Shown piece after piece: positions 58,203-64,000 of a stretch of 64,000 nucleotides of DNA (position 1 is its first letter; every line of letters begins with the position of its first letter). Below the pieces are notes generated by a model. It had not been told where the DNA came from. It saw only the letters and a program-made list of their open reading frames with translations, and searched no databases. Position numbers and translations under genes: made by a program. Origin of the DNA: Roseovarius sp. MMSF_3281. GTDB lineage: Bacteria > Pseudomonadota > Alphaproteobacteria > Rhodobacterales > Rhodobacteraceae. The DNA is taken from assembly GCF_030733685.1 (NCBI RefSeq), contig NZ_JASHIM010000001.1, positions 62,001 through 126,000 on the forward strand, in the 5' to 3' direction.

Positions 58203-59456
58203 CTAGTTCCCTTCCAGTTTCACCAGCGCGTGGCGTTTCTTGCCCGCCGAAAGCTTGATCGGCGAGGCCAGCGCGTTGGCGTCCAGCATCATGCCCGCAT
58301 CGGTAAGCGGGGCGTCGTCGATCTTGGCGCCGTTCTCGGCGATCAGGCGTTTGGCCTCTTTGCCGGAATTGGCCAGCCCCGATTTGACAATCAGTTGCAC
58401 GATGGAAATGCCATCGCCCAATTCATCGGGGGCAAGTTCCAGGGTGGGCAGGTCATCGCCCGCGCCGCCCTTTTCGAACACCTCGCGCGCGGTGGCCTCG
58501 GCGGCCTTGGCGGCGTCGGCCCCGTGCAGCAGGGTTGTCACCTCGTTGGCGAGGATGATCTTGGCCTCGTTGATCTCGGAGCCTGCCAGCGCACCGAGGC
58601 GGTTGCATTCCTCGACCGGCAGTTCGGTGTAGTATTTCAGGAAACGCCCGACATCGGCATCGGTGGTGTTGCGCCAGAACTGCCAGAATTCATAGGACGA
58701 CAGCATATCCCCGTTGAGCCAGATCGCGCCGCCCGCGGATTTGCCCATCTTGCGGCCGTCCGAGGTGGTCAGAAGCGGCGAGGTGAGGCCATAGACCTCG
58801 TGCCCGATGACGCGGCGGGTAAGGTCGACACCGTTGACGATATTGCCCCATTGATCCGAGCCGCCCATTTGCAAGGTGCAGCTGTAGCGGCGGTTGAGTT
58901 CAAGGAAGTCATAGGCCTGCAGGATCATGTAGTTGAATTCCAGGAACGACAGCGATTGTTCGCGGTCGAGGCGGGATTTCACAGACTCAAAGGATAGCAT
59001 CCGATTGACCGAGAAATAGCGCCCGATGTCGCGCAGAAACTCGATATACCTGAGGTCATCGAGCCATTCGGCATTGTTGAGCATCAAGGCGCCGCCTTGC
59101 CCCTGGTAGGACAGGTAGCGCGCGAAGACCTGCTGCATGCCGTCGATGTTTTCCGAGATCTGCGCATCGTCCAGAAGCGGGCGTTCGTCCGAGCGGAACG
59201 AGGGGTCGCCGACCCGGGTGGTGCCGCCGCCCATCAGGGTGATCGGACGGTGGCCGGTTTTCTGCAACCAGCGCAGCATCATGATATTCAGCAGGTGACC
59301 GACGTGCAGCGATTTGGCGGTCGCGTCATAGCCGATATAGGCCGTCACCGTGCCCGACATCAGGCTGTCGTCAAGCGCTTGCAGATCGGTGCAGTCGGCC
59401 AGGAAGCCGCGTTCGATCATCACGCGCAGGAATTCGGACTTGGGGTGGTAGGTCAT
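58203..59456 (-). CDS. tyrS: Tyrosine-tRNA ligase
   Basis: 417 aa, ATG at 59456. HIGH-type motif H51-V-G-H54; [13 protein letters not shown]; tyrosine pocket [14 protein letters not shown]-type KMGKS; C-terminal S4-like domain (about 355-417) for tRNA binding. A longer reading (to 61307) is the antisense of anmK and downstream genes. Confidence 0.96.
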   Translation of the reverse strand: MTYHPKSEFLRVMIERGFLADCTDLQALDDSLMSGTVTAYIGYDATAKSLHVGHLLNIMMLRWLQKTGHRPITLMGGGTTRVGDPSFRSDERPLLDDAQISENIDGMQQVFARYLSYQGQGGALMLNNAEWLDDLRYIEFLRDIGRYFSVNRMLSFESVKSRLDREQSLSFLEFNYMILQAYDFLELNRRYSCTLQMGGSDQWGNIVNGVDLTRRVIGHEVYGLTSPLLTTSDGRKMGKSAGGAIWLNGDMLSSYEFWQFWRNTTDADVGRFLKYYTELPVEECNRLGALAGSEINEAKIILANEVTTLLHGADAAKAAEATAREVFEKGGAGDDLPTLELAPDELGDGISIVQLIVKSGLANSGKEAKRLIAENGAKIDDAPLTDAGMMLDANALASPIKLSAGKKRHALVKLEGN

Positions 59457-59519
59457 ATGGCTTGTCCCGCTGTTGATTGCGCGGCATGTATAGGCAGGGA
59501 TCGGGCGAAGGAAAAGGCC

Positions 59520-60623
59520 ATGTTGAAGGGTGAACGGATTCGGGCGCTTGGGGCGATGTCGGGGACGTCTTTGGATGGCGTCGATGCGGCGGTGGTCGAG
59601 ACCGATGGCGCGCGGATCTTCGGCTTTGGCGAGAGCCGTTACCGGCCCTACACCGAGGATGAGCGCGGCGTGCTGCGCGGCGCCTTGGGGCGCTGGCCCG
59701 GCGAGGATTGCGCCGCGGCGCTTGAGGTGGTGCAGCGCGCGCACCTTGAGGCCTTGGCCGGGTTCGGGGATGTGGCGCTTGTCGGGTTTCACGGCCAGAC
59801 GCTGGCGCATGAGCCGCGCGGGCGCGGAACGCATCAATTGGGCGATGGCGATTCGCTGGCGCAGGGCCTTGGCCTGCCCGTGGTCTGGGATTTCCGCAGT
59901 GCCGACGTGGCCCTTGGCGGAGAGGGGGCGCCGCTGGCCCCGTTCTATCATTTCGCCTGTGCGCAATGGATGGGGGCCGAGGCGCCGGTGGCATTCTTGA
60001 ACCTTGGGGGGGTGGGCAATGTCACATGGGCCGATCCGCGCCGCGCGGCCCCCGAGGAGGCCGGCGCGCTTCTGGCCTTTGATACCGGCCCTGCCAATGC
60101 CCCGATCAACGATGTGATGCAGGACCGGCGGGGGCTGGCCTTTGACGAGGGCGGCGCGCTGGCCTTGGCCGGGCAGGTGGAGCAGGGCGTGGTGGAGCAA
60201 TTCCTGACCCATGGGTATTTCCACCGGATGCCGCCCAAATCGCTGGACCGGGATGATTTCAAGGGCTTGCCCGACATGGTCAGGGGGCTGGAGGATGCCG
60301 ATGCCGCCGCCACCCTGGTCGAGGTCTGCGCCGCCAGCGTGGCGCGTGGGCTGGAGCATTGCCCCGAGCCGCCCGCGCAACTTCTGGTCACCGGCGGCGG
60401 GCGCAAGAACCCGGCCATCATGGCCCGGCTTGCCGCGCTTTTGCCCTGTGATGTCGCCCCCGTCGAGGAGGTGGGCCTTGACGGCGATATGCTGGAAGCG
60501 CAGGCTTTTGCCTTTCTGGCGGTGCGCGTGGCGCGGGGCCTGCCCACCTCCTGCCCGGGAACGACCGGGGTGGCGGGGGCAGTGGCCGGCGGCACCCTGA
60601 GCCGCCCCGAGAAAGCCGCATGA
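59520..60623 (+). CDS. anmK: Anhydro-N-acetylmuramic acid kinase
   Basis: 367 aa, ATG at 59520, divergent from tyr[20 protein letters not shown] is the family signature (ATP loop); [40 protein letters not shown] and LVTGGGRKN are the conserved blocks. Phosphorylates and opens anhMurNAc from recycled peptidoglycan to MurNAc-6-P. Confidence 0.95.
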   Translation: MLKGERIRALGAMSGTSLDGVDAAVVETDGARIFGFGESRYRPYTEDERGVLRGALGRWPGEDCAAALEVVQRAHLEALAGFGDVALVGFHGQTLAHEPRGRGTHQLGDGDSLAQGLGLPVVWDFRSADVALGGEGAPLAPFYHFACAQWMGAEAPVAFLNLGGVGNVTWADPRRAAPEEAGALLAFDTGPANAPINDVMQDRRGLAFDEGGALALAGQVEQGVVEQFLTHGYFHRMPPKSLDRDDFKGLPDMVRGLEDADAAATLVEVCAASVARGLEHCPEPPAQLLVTGGGRKNPAIMARLAALLPCDVAPVEEVGLDGDMLEAQAFAFLAVRVARGLPTSCPGTTGVAGAVAGGTLSRPEKAA

Positions 60624-60638
60624 ACAAAGAGGAATGCC

Positions 60639-61391
60639 ATGCAGTATGAAATCGATACAGGTGCGGGCGGCGGGTGCCGCCTTGGGCTGATCGTGTTGAG
60701 CACCGACGAGACCTTGGAATACGAGGCCCGGCAGGTTCTGGCCGGGCGCGCGGTGAACCTTTTGCACGCGCGCATCCCGGCGCGGGCGGATGTGACGCCG
60801 GATGATCTGGTGACCATGGCCGATGAAATGACCAGCACGGCGGCGTGCCTGCCCGAGGGCCTGCGGGCGGTGGGCTATGGCTGTACTTCGGGGGCGACGG
60901 TGATCGGCCCGGCCCGGGTTCAGGAACTGGTGCAAAAGGCGCAGGGCGATGTGCCGGTGACCAACCCGATGTCGTCGGTGATCGCGGGGCTTGAAGCGCT
61001 TGGCGCGCGGCGCATCGCGCTGGTCACGCCCTATGTGCCCGAGGTCACCGCGCCGATGATCGCCTATCTGGCCCGGCAGGGAATCGAGGTGGTCAGCGAA
61101 GCGAGCTTCGGGCAAAGCGATGACTGGACGGTGGCGCGGATAAGCGAGGCCTCGACCCGCGCGGCGATGCTTGAGGCGGGCCGCGCGCCGGGGGTGGAGG
61201 CGGTGTTCGCCAGTTGCACCAACCTGCGGACCTTTGGCGTGATCGGCGCGGTCGAGGCCGAGTTGGGCCTGCCGGTGGTCAGCTCCAACCAGGCGCTTTT
61301 GTGGCACCTTCTGTCGATGGGCGGAATCGATGCACAGGGCTGGGGCCCGGGGCGGCTTTTTGCACGGAACAATGAAAGGATACTGGCGTGA
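60639..61391 (+). CDS. Asp/Glu racemase-fold protein (maleate isomerase/arylmalonate decarboxylase type)
   Basis: 250 aa. Two catalytic Cys sites in family positions: [12 protein letters not shown] (about 80-91) and [11 protein letters not shown] (near 190). [20 protein letters not shown] is typical of AMDase/maleate isomerase proteins. Substrate unclear. The stop overlaps the next gene's GTG start. Confidence 0.83.
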   Translation: MQYEIDTGAGGGCRLGLIVLSTDETLEYEARQVLAGRAVNLLHARIPARADVTPDDLVTMADEMTSTAACLPEGLRAVGYGCTSGATVIGPARVQELVQKAQGDVPVTNPMSSVIAGLEALGARRIALVTPYVPEVTAPMIAYLARQGIEVVSEASFGQSDDWTVARISEASTRAAMLEAGRAPGVEAVFASCTNLRTFGVIGAVEAELGLPVVSSNQALLWHLLSMGGIDAQGWGPGRLFARNNERILA

Positions 61392-62521
61392 GCAATTGGA
61401 AACCGGCCACGGTCGCCGCGCAAGCGGCCGGCGCGGCCCAGCACGAAACAGGCGGCGTGGTGCCGGGCATCTCGATGGCCTCCACCTACGGGCGCGACAA
61501 GGATTATGCGCTTTGGCGTCCCGACAACATGTATGGCCGGGATGAAAATGACACCGTGCGACAGGCCGAGGCGGTGATCCGCGCGCTGGAAGGGGCGGCG
61601 GCGACCCGGCTTTTCCCCTCGGGCATGGCGGCGATCGCGGCGCTGTTTCGCACGGTGCCGAGCGGCGGCCGGATCGTCATGCAATCGGGCATCTACTGGG
61701 GCACGGTGAAATGGGCGCGCGACTTCTGCGCGCGGCGCGGCATCGCCTTGCAAGAGGTGGATGCCTCTGATCCGGCGCTGCTGGCACGGGCCTTGGAGGC
61801 CAAGGCCGACCTGGTCTGGATCGAGGTGCCTTCGAACCCCTGGCTGAAGCTGGTGGATATCGCGCAGGCGGCAGAGATGGCCCACCGGGCAGGCGCGCCT
61901 TTGGCGGTGGATGCCACGGCGGCGACGCCGGTTCTGATGCATCCCATGGAAATGGGGGCCGACCTTGTGATGCATTCGGCCACCAAGGCGCTCAATGGCC
62001 ATTCCGATGTCGTGGGGGGCGCTTTGTCGGTGGCTGACGAAAACCTGCCCGCATGGCAGGCCGTTTGCACCGACCGGCACGATGCCGGCGCCATCCTCGG
62101 GCCGTTCGACGCATGGCTTTTGATGCGGGGCATGCGCACCCTGCCGCTAAGGGTCGAGCGCAGCAGCGAAAACGCCCTGCGCCTTGCACAGGCGCTTGAA
62201 CATCATGCCGGGCTCGAGGCGGTCTGGTATCCGGGCCTTGCCGCCCATCCGCAACACGACCTGGCCCAACGCCAGATGCGGGGCGGCTTTGGCTGCCTCG
62301 TGTCGATCTTGGTCAAAGGCGGGTTCGAGGGTGCGGCGCGACTGGCCTCGCGCCTGCAGGTCTTTCACCGCGCCACGTCACTGGGCGGCGTCGAAAGCCT
62401 GGTCGAGCACCGCCAAGTGATCGAACCCGACACCGGCATCCCCGAAAACCTGCTGCGCCTGTCGGTGGGGATCGAGGACGCGGGCGACCTGATCGCGGAT
62501 ATCGAACAAGCCCTCGAATAG
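61388..62521 (+). CDS. Cys/Met-metabolism PLP enzyme (cystathionine beta-lyase-like)
   Basis: 377 aa, GTG start at 61388 (GTGA overlap). Fold type I trans-sulfuration family: [43 protein letters not shown], and Lys in [17 protein letters not shown] (PLP Schiff base). Cleaves or joins thioether amino acids; beta-lyase or gamma-lyase cannot be decided. The pairing with a racemase-fold gene suggests a joint pathway (inference). Confidence 0.9.
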   Translation: MSNWKPATVAAQAAGAAQHETGGVVPGISMASTYGRDKDYALWRPDNMYGRDENDTVRQAEAVIRALEGAAATRLFPSGMAAIAALFRTVPSGGRIVMQSGIYWGTVKWARDFCARRGIALQEVDASDPALLARALEAKADLVWIEVPSNPWLKLVDIAQAAEMAHRAGAPLAVDATAATPVLMHPMEMGADLVMHSATKALNGHSDVVGGALSVADENLPAWQAVCTDRHDAGAILGPFDAWLLMRGMRTLPLRVERSSENALRLAQALEHHAGLEAVWYPGLAAHPQHDLAQRQMRGGFGCLVSILVKGGFEGAARLASRLQVFHRATSLGGVESLVEHRQVIEPDTGIPENLLRLSVGIEDAGDLIADIEQALE

Positions 62522-62522
62522 G

Positions 62523-62572
62523 CTTTCTTCTTTTCACAAGTATCCCGGGGAGTTTGAGGGGCAGAGCCCCTC
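62523..62572. repeat. Roseobacter-type intergenic repeat, copy 2
   Basis: CTTTCTTCTTTTCACAAG, then ATCCCGGGGAG, then GAGGGGC-AGA-GCCCCTC (hairpin 62556-62572). Same modules as copy 1 (37621-37690) but in opposite orientation. The hairpin can also end transcription of the PLP gene. Confidence 0.6.
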
Positions 62573-62610
62573 ATCCCCACTAACCTGTGCGGCGCAGCCG
62601 CGCCTTTCGG

Positions 62611-62727
62611 TCAGGCCTGGCGGGCCAGTTTGTCGCGTTCGCGGATCATCGCCTTGGCGGCGATATGCATGCCTGCGTCGCGCAGGGATTGGATGCGGGT
62701 TTCAATTTCTTCGATGGTCATGGTCAT
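62611..62727 (-). CDS. Small conserved-looking protein, 38 aa
   Basis: ATG at 62727 preceded by AGGAGA. The peptide (TIEEIETRIQSLRDAG then AKAMIRERDKLARQA) is one amphipathic helix pair with charges at regular steps. Too short for standard gene calls. The ribosome site and codon quality make it credible. Function unknown. Confidence 0.6.
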   Translation of the reverse strand: MTMTIEEIETRIQSLRDAGMHIAAKAMIRERDKLARQA

Positions 62728-62943
62728 TCTCCTTTTTCTTGTTTGGCGGCGGTCCAAAGCACGGCACGGCGCATGGGCGCCGTGGAGGAAAGGGATCGTC
62801 GCTGGTTATCGGGCGGACCGGCGGTGTCGCTCGTGGTCCGGGCGCGGATCGTGCCGCTTTCCCGTGAACGGGGCAGGCCCTTGGCCGCCCGCGGTGGTCA
62901 GAGATGTAACAGGTCTTGGCGCGGTTTCAACCGGGGTGACGGA
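62728..62943. other. Gap between small protein and VWA gene
   Basis: 216 bp, no gene or clear repeat seen. It carries upstream signals for the 38-aa gene and the 3' end of the VWA gene. Confidence 0.4.
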
Positions 62944-64000
62944 TCACCGCACCAGTTCGCGCATGCCTGCATCCAGCCCTTCAAGGGTCATCGGCACCAT
63001 GCGGCCCTCGAAAATCTCGTGGATCATCTTGATCGACTGGGTGTAGGGCCAGTGCCCCTGTGGCACCGGGTTGATCCACAGGTGATCGGGCCATTGCTGC
63101 CGGGCACGGTCCAGCCATGTCTGGCCCGCTTCGGCGTTCCAGTGTTCATTCGCGCCGCCGGGATAGGCGATCTCGTAGGGCGACATCGAGGCGTCGCCGA
63201 CGAAGATGCATTTATAATCCGGCCCGTAGGTGTGCATCACGTCCCATGTCGGCGTCACCTCGTTCCAGCGGCGGGCGTTGTCGCGCCAGACGCCTTCGTA
63301 GAGGCAGTTGTGGAAGTAGTAGTATTCGAGGTGTTTGAACTCGGCCCGGGCGGCGGAAAACAGTTCCTCGACCACCTTGATATGGTCGTCCATCGAGCCG
63401 CCCACGTCGAGAAACAGCAGTACTTTCACGGCATTGCGCCGTTCCGGGCGGGTTTGCACGTCAAGGTAGCCATGTTCGGCGGTGGCGCGGATGGTGCCAT
63501 CGAGGTCAAGCTCTTCATCGGCGCCGTCGCGCACCCATTGGCGCAGGCGTTTGAGCGCGACCTTGATGTTGCGGGTGCCAATCTCGACGCTGTCGTCGAG
63601 GTTGCGGAACTCGCGCTTGTCCCAGACTTTCACCGCGCGGCGGTGGCGGGATTTGTCCTGTCCGATGCGCACGCCTTCGGGGTTATACCCGTAAGCGCCG
63701 AAAGGCGAGGTGCCGGCGGTGCCGATCCATTTGTTGCCCCCCTGGTGGCGGCCTTCCTGTTCCTTCAACCGTTCCTTGAGGGTTTCCATCAGTTTGTCGA
63801 AGCCGCCAAGCGCCTCGATCTCGGCCTGTTCCTCGGGCGACAGGTGCTTTTCGGCCATCTTGCGCAGCCAGTCTTCGGGGATGTCCACGGCGTTCAGGAC
63901 ATCCTGCGCCGTGATTTCCTCAAGCCCTTGGAAGCAATGCGAAAAGGCGCGATCGAAGCGGTCGATCATCCGCTCGTCCTTCACCATCGCTGACCGTGCG
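62944..64000 (-). CDS. VWA-domain (CoxE-like) protein, partial
   Basis: Visible 351 residues; the frame continues past the window edge (the residues before MVKDER are ARSA with no stop), so the true start lies outside. The CoxE-type MIDAS is LLFLDVGGSMDDH (DxGxS variant). Features such as YYYFHNCLYEGVW and YKCIFVGDASMSPYEI follow the family. Members work with MoxR-type AAA ATPases in complex assembly. Partner gene not in the window. Confidence 0.85.
   Translation of the reverse strand, partial: ARSAMVKDERMIDRFDRAFSHCFQGLEEITAQDVLNAVDIPEDWLRKMAEKHLSPEEQAEIEALGGFDKLMETLKERLKEQEGRHQGGNKWIGTAGTSPFGAYGYNPEGVRIGQDKSRHRRAVKVWDKREFRNLDDSVEIGTRNIKVALKRLRQWVRDGADEELDLDGTIRATAEHGYLDVQTRPERRNAVKVLLFLDVGGSMDDHIKVVEELFSAARAEFKHLEYYYFHNCLYEGVWRDNARRWNEVTPTWDVMHTYGPDYKCIFVGDASMSPYEIAYPGGANEHWNAEAGQTWLDRARQQWPDHLWINPVPQGHWPYTQSIKMIHEIFEGRMVPMTLEGLDAGMRELVR

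Noticed and set aside
59457..61307. N-terminal extension of the tyrS frame
   Set aside because: Antisense to anmK and the racemase-fold gene; real TyrS proteins start at the ATG at 59456.

Overview
The window reads as chromosome of a Roseobacter-group alphaproteobacterium (Rhodobacteraceae). Supporting this are the high GC content, a TRAP transporter next to FAD/GcvT-type demethylating dehydrogenases, an RTX-Hint surface protein, an ACR3-type arsenic operon, the aroK-aroB pair next to xerD, and intergenic repeats of a kind I associate with roseobacters. About half of the window (1 to about 32,850) is the right-hand part of a siphovirus-like prophage with a P22-type coat protein. The rest is host DNA.

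Prophage left arm (1-7,665, all on the minus strand). This is a dense operon of small unknown proteins together with nucleic-acid proteins: a two-zinc-finger protein, a DUF4942-N6-adenine methyltransferase, a ParB-family protein, an HNH endonuclease and a DUF488 protein. Two minus-strand promoters (821-849 and 5217-5244) share a design: an inverted repeat ATCGC-N5-GCGAT lies in the spacer between -35 and -10, and a nearly identical 36-nt hairpin leader follows. They look like paired operators of a phage repressor encoded outside the window. A tRNA-Gly-like sequence with a shrunken anticodon arm lies across the junction of two genes at 6591-6655.

Prophage right arm (7,730-32,611, plus strand). 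It begins with a DNA-modification/antirestriction pair (a D12-like plus Mom-like protein, and a ParB/Srx-fold partner). The usual late order follows: small and large terminase, portal, scaffold, coat, head-tail connector. Next comes an accessory cassette (zincin-like protein, glycosyltransferase, methyltransferase, unknown Rossmann-like protein), then head completion, tail terminator, tail tube, tail-assembly chaperones with a clear -1 frameshift site (TTTTTTC), tape measure, tail tip and fibre genes, and lysis genes (holin-like proteins, a membrane-domain-GH24 lysozyme fusion, overlapping i-/o-spanins). A lipoprotein gene sits against the grain between chaperones and tape measure, like a lysogenic-conversion moron. 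The right boundary is probably the tRNA-Leu-like 3' end at 32,837-32,852 (attR).

Host part. An RTX-Hint protein (33,633) is followed by a MobA-like nucleotidyltransferase and a TRAP operon (dctP-dctM-dctQ). Two paralogous FAD-GcvT dehydrogenases are divergently arranged around a small Cys-rich secreted protein. Then come an ABM-fold protein, a CNNM/CBS transporter, xerD, a conserved exported protein with a 49-aa membrane protein upstream, and aroK-aroB. Between the 3' ends of aroB and a cupin gene lies an array of nine palindromic GTAC hexamers with about 31.5-bp periodicity, the most unusual non-coding feature here. After it lie an arsenic operon (arsR, thioredoxin-type arsC, ACR3 arsB, glutaredoxin-type arsC, arsH), tyrS, anmK, a racemase-fold protein with a Cys/Met PLP enzyme, a 38-aa small protein and a CoxE-type VWA protein cut by the window edge.

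All assignments come from reading the sequence and from family knowledge. No database search was run.
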